From Tetrahymena elliotti 4EA (taxonomy: Eukaryota > Ciliophora > Oligohymenophorea > Hymenostomatida > Tetrahymenidae), in assembly GCA_000231825.2 (NCBI GenBank), contig JH720325.1, positions 845,115 through 909,114 on the forward strand: a DNA stretch of 64,000 nt. The letters run 5' to 3'. Below the pieces are notes generated by a model. The model was not told where the DNA came from and ran no database searches. It saw only the letters and a program-made list of their open reading frames with translations. The translations under genes were made by a program, and so were the position numbers. This document shows, piece by piece, positions 1-13,995 of this stretch (positions are counted from its first letter, which is position 1; every line of letters starts with the position of its first letter).

Positions 1-154
1 GAAATAAAATAGTAATAAATTGTGAATTTGAAATAAATTTTGTTAAAAAAACAAATGATCTAAATTGAATAATATTATGCATTTGAAAAGAATATTAATC
101 AAATCTTTAAATTAAATTAGCTGAACAATATTAATAATTATCTATTAGTTAAAT

Positions 155-3100
155 ATGAGAATCTATTCCCAGAGAAAAAATAAAAGATATACAAAAATAT
201 TTCTAAATTTACTGTTTATTTTTATCTGTTTAGTTACCATTCTTTGTGAATAAATCTCTTTGAAATCTGAATAAACTAAGTAAGTTCAATCTTATTTTAT
301 TAATTTAAGCATATAATAATGATGGATTATTAAAACTTAATCTAATATAAAGATAATAGCAACCATTTAGATAGAGACATCTAACTATTTCTAATACTTT
401 TTATGTAAATCCTTTAGCAAAGGATATGCACCCAAAAGCTCTTGAATGCGTAATTAACATAAATGAATATTTGGAAAAATAAATAGTGTTATTTAATTTA
501 TAATTAGTAAACTGAATAAGATAAGTAGAATTTGGAGCCTAATTGTATTTTCTAAATAGTAAATTATTTTTATGTCGTATCAAGCCAGTAAGTTTTAGTA
601 AAATAATAATTTAGCCTATACAAAGTATAGTGATAATAACTTTTGACTTTAGACATATTATGGATATCGCATAAACTTAAAATATCAACTTTGATTATGG
701 GGAAGATTGGGATGTAATATAAAGAATAACTTGCTTATTATTTTTTTATCAAAAATTATGAGTTTTTTTTTTAATTCAAGCATTTTATCCTATTTAAATT
801 TTTTAATAGTGAATTTTTTTAATTAATAAATTAATGAATAGATTTTGATTGCATTTAATAGCACATTAACTCTGAAAGATTTGTAAAATGATCTATCTCC
901 TTTTTAAATAGATTTACCAGAAATGTTTATAAATAATAAGAATTAAAAAGAATAAACTCATGTTTTTAAAATCTTTGCTTATGAAGATATAAATTTAGCA
1001 ATATTTGTAAGAATTCTAGATTTAGAATATGTTAATATGAGAATGCTATTTAAACAAACTGCTCGTATTTAAATTTAACAACCATAGAGATCTGACTTTA
1101 ATTAAAATAAATTATTCATGTTTGTTCTTAAAAATCAACAAAGTATTAATCTCCCTCTGAATATACCAGTATTAGATATTGGTGAATCTTACCCTGAAAC
1201 ACTTATTACTTATTCACCTTTTGACACAAGCCAGAACCTTCAAAAAAATATTTTGACAAGCTATTAAAATACTACATATTCAAGTAACGATATTTTTTGG
1301 AAAAATAAAGAATAGATAGCTATACCATATATCCCTTTTATGAGTAATTGTAAAAAAAGTGGATAATATATTTATTTACATGAATATATAGAAGACGATA
1401 AAAAATGTACTTTATATAGCCCATAAAATACTATTCCAATTGAATAAATTGGATTTAAATAAATACCTACTTCAGATGAGTGTGAAGATATTAGATTTTA
1501 GTGCTTATTAGATGAAGCTTTTAATAATTAAAATAACTATCCTAAATTCTATGAATAAGACAAAGAAACAAAGCTATTTTTTATCACATAAAATCCTATT
1601 AACATAAGAACTGACCTAACAAGTCAAAATAGCTTAAAATAATTGAAATTAATTCCAGTTAAAACAAAAAATACTGTACCTTCATCTAAACTACCTAAAA
1701 CTATAAATCTAGAAATTCAATATTATTAAGTTGATAAATACACCAAAAAAATCATAGCTGCTGAAATGAGTTTTGGATCTTTTATCGATATAGAGGAGAG
1801 CAGTTACAATTCATCCTCTACTTTTTAGTTTAATTTTGTTCTTTCATTCCACTCAATGTCTCATTCAGAATTAGCGATTGCATTTGCTTTAGAATGGGAA
1901 GTATATCTCTTGCTCTGTAGTATCATAGGATCACTCTCTATCGGCTTTATTTTAATTTATCATATTTACTTCAGGATAGCAAACTTGTAACAATTATTTT
2001 TAAATATCAATATACAAAGTAACAAAATTTTTTTAATTAGGATTTTCAGAAGAAAAATGCTGAGAGAAAAAAATTCTATTTTTCGATTCAGTTTTGTTTT
2101 TTTCAAGAAAAAACTGAATAGTGTATTGTATTATTTCAAACTTTACTAACCTATCCTATGCGGTGTAATACTTGGAGTTTTCTTTAGTTTCTTTCTATAG
2201 AGTTTGGCTTCAATAGCTATGCTAGGAAATTTTTGGAGTTATTCAATAACTACCTGTGATACACTGACAACTGATTAAATTTGTGAAACTTCAATTTTAG
2301 AATTTTTTCATGTAAAATCTTTCACTAAATTACCCTTTTTACAATGAAAAATAACAAATATTCTAAATTAATATTTTCAAACATTTGACAAAATAACTTA
2401 TGAGATGTTTTATAAATTTTAATATTTCATTAAAGTAATGCTTTTTCTTTACCTAAATTTAATATGCTTATTGATATTACTGCCAAATAAACTGATTTAA
2501 TTATTTGATATTGAAATGAAATCTATTTTTTTTAATTTTAGGGATAGAAAGTAACAGAGTCTATTAGAAGAGGTAGATTGGGCTTTTCAATTATTTTAAT
2601 AGGGTTGTATGGGTGTATAAGAGTCAGTGGAATTTTTTTCCCTTCCTCTACTTAAGATAAGATTAACGATAATATAGATACTTGTATTTAAGATATAAAT
2701 GGATAATAATAAAAATTAGTAAAAACATTAAACAAGTTGATCGAAAGAGATAAAATAATGGCCACTGAATATTATGATGGAAACATTTGGGAAGAAAAGA
2801 TATGGAAAAGGGGATAGTATATCTTTATGTCTATTGTTGTTTGGATCATTATGTTAGTTATTTTAAATTTATCTTTTTCTACTTTTTATGGTGATAATAT
2901 TTGGCTCTTTACTGCTCTCCTTAAAATTACATAACTTTTTATTCAAGAAGGCTTAAAGGTTTACATGAAAAATGAGTTACTTATCAGCTCTTTTAACTGT
3001 GTCATTTGTATTTATCTTTTTTAAATAAATTAAATATTTAATGAATCTTTTGAACAAATTTTAATTTTGATAAAAATTTACCTCTTAATTTAAAGCCTGC

Positions 3101-6100
3101 ACTCTTATAGTTTCAGGTCTTGGAGCTCATGATTTTAATGAATATTTGTTTACTTTCTTTGTTAGCTTAGGAATTTCAACATTTGAAAAGACAAATTAAG
3201 TTCTTCTTGTTCACCACATAGCTCATTAAGCTTTTAGATTTATAAAAGCAATTAAGAATTGGATTTAAAAGTAAATTTACAAAAAAATATCTGTTTCTTG
3301 AAATAGTTTATTAAGTAATTTTTAAAACATAAAAAAGATAATTTGAATATGAATCTCCAGAAGATGAAACTTATTCAAATAGTTTTGAAAGAGAAAGTAC
3401 TTTAAATAGTGAAAATTAAGGTTAAAAAAATTTAGATCCTGGTAAATAATTTTTAATGAAAATTACATTTTTATGACTTTAAATTAAATTAGATAATAGT
3501 GAAATAATATTAACTGAAAGATATGAAGAAAGCATGGATACTTATGATGATAATTGTATTTTCAATTAATTATTTTAATTAAATTTTAAAACTAAATTTA
3601 TCAATAAGTTGATTAACATTCTTTCAAAATATTTGGTTCTCCAAATAAAAATGATATCTTAAAAGGAGATAAAGATTAAATGCTTGCTTCTACTTAGAAA
3701 AAAATTTAATTTGCTGATATTTAATAATCTAAAAAATTGGTTGATTTTGCTCAAACAGAAGAAGATTAGAATGAATAAGATGAAAATAAAAATTTTGATG
3801 AATTTGAAGATAAATTTTAAAGATTTTTAGATCATAAAATAAGTAAATAATTCATGAAATTTCATCCATAAAATGAAAAACAGCTGACACCAGAGTAAGA
3901 ATACAAAGAATATGGAAGTTAAATAATTAAAGTTTACTCAGATTTTTGTAATGTCTCTCTGACTTTGCTCTAAACAGTAACCTCTTTTAAATTGTACTTA
4001 TTATAATTATTTTTTTTCAAATAAGCCATTTTAGATAGTCTAAATGTGGATGTTTTATGATGCAAGTTAGTCTTTTGTTAAGTGGCATATTTCAAAAGCA
4101 GGGTTAGTGTTTTATTTATTGTTTAACGTGACTAATATACCTTTTCAAATAGTTATGGATATTTTACTACTCAAATCAGTTGAATAGCTTCATTAAATTT
4201 ATATAAGCGATTATGTAAATTAGGTACGTTAAAGGTATCAAAATAGAAAATATAATTGGAAGAGAGATGATGAAAATGACTTCTTAAAAATGATTGAGAA
4301 AGAAGTTTAATACATTGATATTTGGTGTTTTTCATCCTAGTATTTCTTTTGCTAAAGCTTATTTGTTGGAAGTAAAATGTATGATTTTAATTATAAGTTG
4401 ACATGTTTATTTTAAACTAAAAGGTTCTATGGCTGTTATAAATGGATTTCTTACAATTCTAGCTAATAAATATAATTTTTTAATAGATGAATATTTAATT
4501 ACAATAACTATATCTTGGATAATTATTTGTGTTTTAGTTGAATAAATATTTGTTAAAATTTATAATCATATTTCTTTATGGAAAGTAGAGGCTAAGAATA
4601 AATCTAAGGAAAATAAATAAAAGGAAGAATTTATTGATGAAATCAAATTTACAGAGCAATAATTATTACCTAGTTAGTATATCGAAAAAGAATAGCATCT
4701 GTTCTAAACAACAGAAATGTATATAAGAGATTTTAATTAAATTAATAACGACAAAAGAATTTAGGATACAATCGAAGACTGTTAGCAGCCTTATGCTCCT
4801 GTTAATGTTTTTTCAAGGGATAATATTTTTTTCAAACAGAATTCTGCTTATGACAGACAAATGAGAATTAAAAGAAGCTAAAGCTAATCCCATTATGGTA
4901 AACTAAGTAAAGGGAATTTTGAGTATGAAAATAAATTTTCACTCAATAATTAGCTTCCTTATCCTAGCTTTAGTGACTTTGATAGATAATAATAAAACTT
5001 ACACTTTAACAAACAAATTAGCTAAAAGTCTGAATAATCTTTAGATTATCCAAATTGTTAGCTAAGTGAGTTAAAAGAACTTATTGATAAAAATAAATAT
5101 ATCAAACTTTTTTTTGAAGAAGCTGTTGATGAGCTTAAATAATCAGATTTAAGAATTCAAAACTACCTAGTTGAGATATTTTAAGAAAAAGTATCTTTTA
5201 AGTAATTTATATTAATATTTGTCTATTCAAAAGAAAATAAAGCTTTGCTTGAATTAAATAATTTTAATTTTTTCATTCTAAAAATTTTACTGAATTTGAT
5301 CAAATTTATTCGCTTTAAATCATCCCTTGATTTGAAATATGTAAGTTAAAAATTTTAGAATTGATTGTTCTTTCTTTTTGATCATCAACTATAAACAAAA
5401 TTTATTTGTCAAAAAATACTTTTAAAGAATTTCGTAAACCAATCAATTGAAAATTTGAAAATATAGAAAATAGTTAGAAGAAATTAAATTTTTAATTTTG
5501 CAAATTGGCTTCAAATCATCAAAGTAATAAATTGTTTTAAAAAAAGTCTCAGCTTGGAACAAAAATATGAATAAATCGTTGATAAATACAGAAAATTTGA
5601 TCCCGAACCTTAAAAGAAACAATAAAAATGGCTAAAAATTAGGGAGAAAATAAATTAGTCTGTGGATTTAAAAAACAAGTGGTTAAAACTGTAGGATAAA
5701 TATCCAAGATTAGAAAATAATGAATATTAAAATGAGCAATTTAAATAAAACTTCTTAAAAAATAACAAAAGATGGCTACAAAAAAATATAAAATTGCTTT
5801 TTGAAGATTTGATGAAAGGGGAATCAAATAAATGCTTAAAATAGTAATTTATTTTTTACTTTTAAGTTTTAAAAACTTTTTATAAATATAAAGAAATAGG
5901 TAATTTATACTTCAAGAATTTAAAACCATTTATGGAAAACTTAAAATAAAAAAATCAAACTAAAAATAACATTTACCAGAAGAAAATAATTCACCTTCAA
6001 TTCAATGGTTTTAAACTATTTCTACTGTTAAGAAAGTATCTTATAAAAATGCTGCTTCCATTATCAAATATTGGCTTCAAAGATCTAGGACATAAACTTT

Positions 6101-7681
6101 AGCTGAAAAATGTGTTGCTGGTTATATGCTTTAAGGAGAAAATAGGTGTTGTCTTTACTGCAAATCCTCTTGGGCAGTTACTATGTAAATATATAATTAC
6201 AATGTTGAGGATCTGTTTCTAAAATTTTTTAAAGCAGAATGTAGAAAATAGAAATAAGTAAATTGTTTCTTTATCAACATATAAAGATATTTTATTTATT
6301 TTTTGATTTTTTTAAGAAAATAATGTTTAAATTAATAAAAATAAAGTATTTAAACGTGTTTTAAATTGTCAATGGGATAACAAAGTAGAAAGTGAAACTA
6401 TTTTAGAATAGTTCTTCAAGGAGAGATACAAAAAAATTTGATAATTTTCAATCTATTGATAATAACTCTTCAGATGCTATTTTTGAGTCTCATAATGATC
6501 AAAACTCTTATTTTATCACAAGATAGTAAAAATTTATTGAATCGTGGCAGGAGTTCTTTTTCTTTCATGCCAAATTTGTAAATATTTGTTTGAGGTGTAA
6601 TGATATAGCACAGAATGCATACTTAGAAAAAGTCTCTGAAAAGAGAAGATAGAATATTCAGATCTATTTATAAGAAATTACTTTAAAAAATTGTAATGCA
6701 GATACTGATAAGGAAAAAGAGGATGAATTTGATGATAAACAAATAAACTCTCCATTACTTATAAGAAATTTTCTTAATCATAGAGAATCTTATTCTATAG
6801 AATTAACTCCTAAAAATAATTAGCTATTAAGTTAGTAGCCTGTGGAAGACTAAATTTTCCATTCAGTTAACTTACAGCAAAATAAATATTAGTCTCTATA
6901 ATTATAAGAAAACAAAATAATATAGGAAGAAAATAATGAAGATTAAAGTTAGGGTGATAAATCTAGTATAACTGATTAAGAATAATTCTTTTCACCCTAA
7001 CCTAAAAGAAAGAAAAGCTCAATACACAGTATGGTTAGTTCAAGAAAATCTTATAGTTCAACAAGGCATCACCATCCTTCATAATATTCAAATTCTCATC
7101 AGAATCACTCAAAATTTCATTTATTTGGAGCAAATTTAGAATAAGAAGCCAAACATCTAAAAGAAGATTAATATCCATTTAGTATTGATAACGATAATTA
7201 AGATAAACTTAGTATAAGAAAAAAGTAAAGTGAATACGTTATTGATTAGTAGGATCAATTAGAAGGATCTAAAACAAGTAGGAGTGCAAAGTCTATTTAA
7301 AAAACTCATCCTGAAATTTCATTAAATAATTTAGATGAAGCTAAGTTTAAAGATTTTACCTAAACTGATAAATAAATTTAACTGATTAATCAAATTTTGG
7401 AAACCAATTAACATAAATCTTTTCGTTTAATTCAAAGAAATAGTTAATCTCAAAAATTGAATGATTAAGAACTGGATTTCATGTAACTTTCTAATACTTA
7501 ATAGCTTTCAAAGAATGAGCCATCAATAAATAATGAGGAGACTGTAAATTAGATAAATAGTAACAATTTAGAATAGAGTACTGAACAAAGAGTTGATTTC
7601 CCAAACTAACCTGAGAGTAGCTCAGATTCTTCTGAAGAATCATCAGATGCAGAATCTAATACAGATAAAAAAGAATAGTGA
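155..7681 (+). CDS. Very large multi-pass membrane protein, ciliate family of unknown function; 5' half disrupted or unresolved
   Basis: This is a multi-exon gene with TAA/TAG as Gln, ending at TGA 7679-7681. The start at 155 is followed by a basic stretch and a hydrophobic signal-like segment (about residues 15-30). Hydrophobic spans are visible near 1870-1970, 2150-2240, 2435-2490, 2815-2890, 4100-4170 and 4350-4555. The C-terminal part is cytosolic-looking: a charged region, then a Cys-containing motif (GENRCCLYC) near 6140-6165, then a low-complexity Gln/Ser/His tail with runs such as SSDSSEESSDAE. Introns that restore frame are 714-841, 4372-4423, 5900-5979 and 6258-6316. A 93-nt intron at 2312-2404 would remove an in-frame TGA at 2346. 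Frame changes near 2.73, 3.1, 3.3 and 4.0 kb are not explained by ordinary introns, so this may be a pseudogene or carry assembly indels. The N-terminal exons before 714 are only partly resolved. No function is assigned. Confidence 0.7.
4372..4423 (+). other. Intron in the large membrane-protein gene
   Basis: GT...AG, 52 nt. Removing it joins VGS to SMAVINGF in frame across a membrane segment. It is listed because it shows that the gene is spliced and that about 50 nt is the usual lower intron size here. Confidence 0.75.
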
Positions 7682-10600
7682 AGTTAGTTAGTTAGTTCGT
7701 CAGTCTAATAAATATATTTCTAATTATTAACAAAATTGAGAATTTGTAATAAAATTTAATTGAATTTGGCTAATTTTACTTTTGTATGATTTAATAAATT
7801 AGTTAAAGAATTATCAAGATTATTTCATATTTAAGTTACTTTCAATATTATTTCTCGATAACAGTTATCTGAGCTAAATGATTTTAGATGATTAAAAATA
7901 TGACTAACAAATACTCCACACTCTATCTAACAAATACTATTTTAAATTTAAAAAAGATTTAACAATAAAGTTAAAGAAAATTACATTAAATATAATAAAT
8001 TTTAAAATATTAAAAAGTGGCTATCATGTAATAATAATTTTATTCAAGAATAATACTTTTTATTTAAATTAAAAAATTTCCTACTATATTATTTATTTAA
8101 TTAAGATTCATATTAGGATTAACTTTTTTAATTTAAAATTTGTTGATTTTTTTATATGACTAATTGATTTCAACTCAGAAAATCTAAAATTTAGAAAAAG
8201 TGAAAGAAATTTTGATTGGTCGGTCAATGAATAATTTCTTTTAAACTTCGAATTTATTAATGTAAAGTGTATTAAAAATATAATAGCATAGTATCATTCA
8301 ATATATTTTTGAATAAGTTAAAAAATAGATTTTGTGAACAATTTCGGATATATTTAATTGTAGTATTTAATCAATATGTAAAATATTATAAACCCTACCC
8401 CATTTAATAATATCATAAATTTATCTTTTTTAATTCAAAATAATGCCAGGGTTAGAAAAAATTTAATCCAATTATTTTATCCTTAGAGATTACACTTACA
8501 TCTAAAATACCCCTTGAATTGAAAATAAATATTTTAAAGTGATTAGTGTAGTTCTGATGTATTCTAACTCTTGTTTTTTGTGGTTTTTAATGGCTTTAAT
8601 AAAAAAAAATATCAATTATCTCATGAATTTGATTTTTACTTATTTTTATTCGAAGAAAGACTAAATTTATTTTTCTCATTTTAAAAGAAAAGATTTTTGC
8701 GTTATGAGAAATTAAAATCTATTCATTAGAATATTTAATAAAACTATTAAATTTTTTTTCAATAATAGATTAACATTTTTTAAGTAAAGATATATAATAA
8801 GTGAATGAAATTACATTTTATAAAATAAAGCAGCATTTTGATATACAAATAAACAATTCTTTTAAAAACGATTGAGTGTTTTAATAATCACCTAAAAATG
8901 CTTAAAACAAAAAAAATATGTTGAAGGAGGAAAATTTATAATAATAAATTTCAATCAATAATTTTATTTTCAAGAAAATAAATTTGATATTTTTTATTTA
9001 TTTATCTTGTTTCCTTCACCTATTTCAATAAACGAAAAAAAAAATTTGTATCTAATTATTTAACATATGTTAAAAAATAACAAATTTATCAATCGAAATA
9101 CATTAGATATCTCTCAAAAGCCAAATATATTTTTTGGTTTATTTATTTTGATTTTACAATCAAAATTTTTGTAAATAAAAATATTTCTTTCGCTTCATGC
9201 TTTTTATTATCATAAAAGAAAATATCATTTAAGAAGCTTCATATCAATGATCATTTATTAGAAGTCATTTAAATAATTTATTTAAAATTATAAGGAAAAT
9301 CTGATTATTTCTTTATCGACTAACTTGAATCATTTTTACCACATTTGATTGAGCGAATGATGTAATATAAAAATCGAAATAAATATTTTTTGAATCTATC
9401 TTTACAATTTTTTTATTTGTATTAGAAATAAGAGTTATTTGTTATTTTAAAAAATTTAAATAAGTATATCTATTTATCTTGAATATTTTTAAAAATACAT
9501 ATCTATTTGTATTAAGAAATACATAGAAAATACTTTAAAATCAGATATATAGAGCTAAATTATTTATATATTTGATATTTATTCTTTTGAGTGGGAGCAA
9601 TAATACAAAAATATATTTTTTTAACTTTTTGTAATTGATTGTTTTACTTCTTTACTAACTAATAAATCTTAATAATAATTACTTGTAACTTACCCTACCC
9701 ATTCACCTAAAAGAAAATTTTCTTTTTGAACAGAAAAATTTGTTTTCTCCTCATTTTGATAAAAGAAAATACATAAGGAAAAAGAAAGCTAGTCAATTTC
9801 AAATAAATACAACAAAAGATTAATTTCAAATAGAAAATTTTGAAATGTAAATACATTATATTGTATATAAAATCATAATAACTATTAAATTTAAACAGTT
9901 AAGCTCTCTTTACATTCAAATCTAAATATTTAATTTCTCCCAGCGATGTCTTAATAAATAGAAGCGAATTCATATTTTATTTAGATTAATAAATGAGATT
10001 TGTTTTTCTTCATCAATATTGACTGAATTGATTGGGGAGAGAATAACTTTTTAAATTTTAAAGAAAGTACTGTATTATTTGTAGCATCTACGAATAATTT
10101 CAATCAACTTTTTCTTAATTTAATAAATAAAACAAAGTAACTTGATCATCAGATAAGGGTGATTGATAAAGAAGCTTCTATTTTTGAAAAGAAAGATTAT
10201 AATATATTTATTATATTACTAGACCATATTTCTAATAAAAATGAAGAATTTAAAAATTTTTAAATTATTTATTTTGCTCACTAAAATTTCTAGAAAATTT
10301 TTATCATTTTAGATGTAAAAATACTCAGAAACTAAGCATTACTTGGAATAAAGCAAATAAAAATATCCAATCAACAAATATTAACAATTTATAAAATTTG
10401 AGCATAGAGAATAGATAGAGTTATAAGCTTTCAAACAAGCAAAAAATAAATAATATATATGATTTATTTTAATTGATTTGTAATAGGACTCGAAGAGTTA
10501 TTTAATGAATTGATTTTAATAATGAAATAATGACGAGCTATCTTGTTTTTTTTGATTACGAATTTCTTATTTTTGTGAGCTAATAACGCTGTATTTAATT

Positions 10601-12048
10601 ATTAGTAACATCAAGAAATCCAAACAATACTTTTTTTATTTTTTAATTCTTACATTTGAATAAATTGATAGTCAATAAAAGATCTACCCACTCAAAAATA
10701 GAAGATTTAACAAAATTTTCACAATAAATATTTATGGAATATTTATTTATTTAAATTTATTATTTCATTTACATATAATCTTTCTTCTTTGCTTTTTCTT
10801 CAAATTCTGGAACATTTTGTTGTTCTATTTTTCAACTTCATTTATAGAATGATAAATCTTTCAAATCTTCTTTAATAGCAAAATTTTTTAATAAAACTTT
10901 CAAATGACATATTCCCTCTTAAAAAAATTTATGTTACTCACTTGATAAATTTTAATAAAAATTGTTGTTTCATAAGAATTTTATAATTTTTTTGAATAAG
11001 CTCAAATACGGGTATATTCTTATTTTTTGGAATAATCTAATAAATAGATAGAAAAATGTAAGCATCTATAGCATAAAATATAATAAATAGATTGAGTTTG
11101 TAATATTTGATCAAATATTTTAGGAAAATAACTAAAAGAAAAAAAACAAATAATATTTTTGGAACAAATATCTAAAAAGAATTTAAAATATCTAAATGTG
11201 TGTCAAAGTTAAAAGCTATGAATTAGTTTACAACCTTTGAAAAAATTAAATTCTAAAAAGATAGTTGTTTGATAAATCTGAGTATTTTTAAAATTTCATT
11301 TTTTTTATTAAACAAAAGATTTTTAAACTTTATTTTTTGTATAATTTTATAAAATATAAAATCTAGCTTATTTCAAATTTGAATGCCTTTATTACTTAAT
11401 GAGCATTACTCCTAATCAAAGAACTTAAATCAATAAGGATATTATCTTTTAAATCATTTACATCAGATATTATTTTAAATTATGAATTTACTTAATCATA
11501 TGATTTATACTTTAAATTCAAAAAAGTGTATTTTATTTCCTTCGGGTTTTTTCAAAAAATTTTGAGTGAAAAAACTAAAGTTGTTTCTTACTAAAATAAG
11601 CAATTAGTTATAAACAGAAAATTTTTTTATTAAGAAAGGATTAGCAAGAATACTTTAAAGTGGATCTTTATCAAATAGAAAAATAGTTAAAATAGGAAGA
11701 AAGAAACAATTTTTTTAAAAAATTGTAAACACTTGTGAAAATTATAAGATAAGAGATTGTTAAAAATATAAATATAGAGATATATTTTTATGAATTTAAA
11801 CTGAGTTTTCTTAAACTAAAAATAAGAGTAAAAATAAATACAAACGAATGTAGTTTTGATGAATTTTAAATACTTAATAAGCTCAATTGTTTAAACTTAA
11901 AATAGAGTTGAAATGTTTGAAAGTAAATAGATGTTTTTATGTTTAGTTTTAATTTATATTTATTATTTAGATTAAAATAGTCAAAAGTTGTTTCTTTTAT
12001 TGGTTAAATTACTATACATACATTAGTTGTTTTGGAGTTTAAATAAGT
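7682..12048. other. Intergenic, 4.4 kb
   Basis: This stretch is very AT-rich and holds no gene I can support. It lies between the convergent ends of the large membrane-protein gene (+) and the first MFS gene (-). It contains the coding-like fragment at 9946-10401, two copies of an ACCCTACCC motif (8392-8401 and 9692-9700), and weak coding-like stretches on the minus strand near 10.78-11.1 kb that contain TGA in frame. Confidence 0.6.
9946..10401 (+). pseudogene. Possible gene fragment with two in-frame TGA codons
   Basis: From ATG 9946 a single frame runs to TGA at 10399, interrupted only by TGA at 9994 and 10024. The last 124 codons are continuously open and more protein-like than the flanks, for example IDWGENNFLNFKES and LFVASTNNFNQLF. 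No GT donor lies where an intron could remove both stops. Either this is a decayed small gene with TGG-to-TGA changes, or the first exon lies elsewhere, or it is a chance open frame: with one stop codon in AT-rich DNA, open frames of 100 codons are not rare. No family is recognised. Confidence 0.3.
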
Positions 12049-13995
12049 TCAGATCGTTTTGATCAGTTCAGTTGCTAGATTTAAATCTTTATAAATTTAC
12101 ATTTCAATGTCTTCTTTGCCCTCTTCAACATGAACGTAATCACTATAAATTGGTTTACCATCTTCTTTGTAGAGATCTTCAAAGTATTAGATAATATAAT
12201 AGGTGAATAGACAGTATAAGCCATAGCCAAAGAATTAATTAAATCTTAAATATTCCATGAGATATTTATACAAAGGCAATAGATCCATTACTATTACACT
12301 GACTAAATTTGAGCAAGCAAATGAGAACTAGTGGAATTCAGGAGGAAGAATAATGTTGAGATAAGTTTAAAGGACTGTCCAAAGCATTTCATGAGTTCCT
12401 TTAGCTATAATAATGGGAATTAAAGAAAGAATAATAGAAATTGTGTATCCGTTTCCTACTTCTTGATTTAAGGGATCAAAGAAGAGACAACTTACATATG
12501 AAACACCTACAATTAAAAAAGAAACTCTAAGAATTTATCTCTCAGGAAATTTTATAATCAAGAAGGTAGCACAAAAGTTACCAAGGAATTCAAAAACTGT
12601 ACTAAAAGCAACATTTGTGTAAATATCACCACCAAGATCTCCCATGACTAGTAAGCAACCAAAATAGGCTATGTTAGTACCAAGCCAGCATAGAATGAAA
12701 ATAACTACATTCTTAAAATACTTTTCATTTTCATGGATACTCTTTAGTTAGTTTTTGAAATCTTCCCAAGCATTTGTGTCAGTTTTTGGGAGCTTTTTGG
12801 TTGTAGTAGTAGTTGGAGTTGGAGTTGCAGTTCTTTCTTCTTTTTCCTGTAATTTCAGCATCGATTCATCCATTTTCTTCTATTAAATACTTGCAGCAGC
12901 TGGTGCTTTGATAGTGAGTTCATGTTTATCAGTATCTAATAAACGCTAATTCAAAGCATTCTTCTTGATCACATTTTTTAAGATATTTGAGTTATTATTA
13001 TGATTTACATTAATATTTGTGCTGCTGGGAATTTTTATAGTTTTTGAGCTAGAATTTTAAGGCTAACCGATGTTAATTGAAGAACTAGCAGCAAAATTAG
13101 ATTTTACTTGTTCAGAGGTTTTGTTTGACTTGCTAGCATCTTACTCAGATGACTATAACTTTAATGAAGGTGGCTAATACTTTTACTAAGGCTATTAATT
13201 TTACCTTTAGCTTCCAACAGAATTCTACAAAAGTGTATCAGAGCCAGCATTTAAATTTGATCTAGAGTATTGTCTCTAGGATGAAGGCTTGAAGTAAATG
13301 AGAAGACCAGTGAGAAGTAGGTAAGGAATACCAGCAAAGATAACTAAAGAATCTCTCCAGAAACCAAAGTAATAGGTAAATAGGCAATATAAGAGCATAA
13401 AAACTGGCCAGGCAGTATTGAAAATTGAAGGTCCGAATTTACTCAAGACACCATTAAAAAAGAAATTAAGATGTGCAAAGATGATACTCATATAGAGACC
13501 ATAATAAGTGTTCCACATAAACAAAATAGGAATAAGTAGAAATGGATTAGTAACAAAATAACTCAAACAAAGCAATATTCCAGTTATTGCATTTCCATAG
13601 ATGAAATAATTATATTGCTTTCTGGGGTGGATGTAGATAGCTGTTCCGATGACAAAAGAGAAAATCTAACCTGCAGCCATCATAGTGAGAATTGCAGTTT
13701 CAATGAATTTTCTACCACAGTATAAATTGAATTCCATCGAAATAGAATTTATTTAAGGGTAATCTGCAGATACTCTATACATAACATTTGAGTTACAAGC
13801 ATCAGCTTCATCACAAGGTACATAAATTTATTCGTTATTTGAGTCAAAAGCCCCTTGTTTGGCACAGTAGAATTAGGGGCGATAAAAAATGATAGGGATA
13901 GTTGCATAAACGCAACCATTCAATGCAAAGATAAATCCTAAAATTGCAAATCTGCAAAGAGTGTTATAATCAGCTATACGAGCAAAGGCCTCCAT
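12049..13995 (-). CDS. MFS membrane transporter, organic-cation (SLC22)-like
   Basis: Intronless, 648 residues, ATG at 13995 and TGA at 12049. The start is MEAFARIADYNTLCRF, and the first membrane span follows at once. The N-terminal half has the SLC22-like pattern: a large first extracellular loop with several Cys, then EFNLYCGRKF before TM2, where SLC22 proteins have a similar E-F-D-L-x-C-x-R-K motif. Six predicted spans lie before residue 240. A long hydrophilic, Gln/Ser/Asn/Lys-rich loop of about 165 residues follows, then six more spans (from about residue 425) containing GTHEMLWTVLQ. It is expected at a cellular membrane moving small solutes, perhaps cations; the substrate cannot be read from sequence. 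A paralogue lies at 48943-51067 (-). The extra-long central loop is the unusual feature. Confidence 0.85.

Noticed and set aside
10780..11100. Minus-strand stretch that reads protein-like if TGA is Trp (such as PEFEEKAKKKDY)
   Set aside because: It needs several TGA read-throughs and a 20-nt intron. With one stop codon in AT-rich DNA such stretches arise easily, so it is not annotated.
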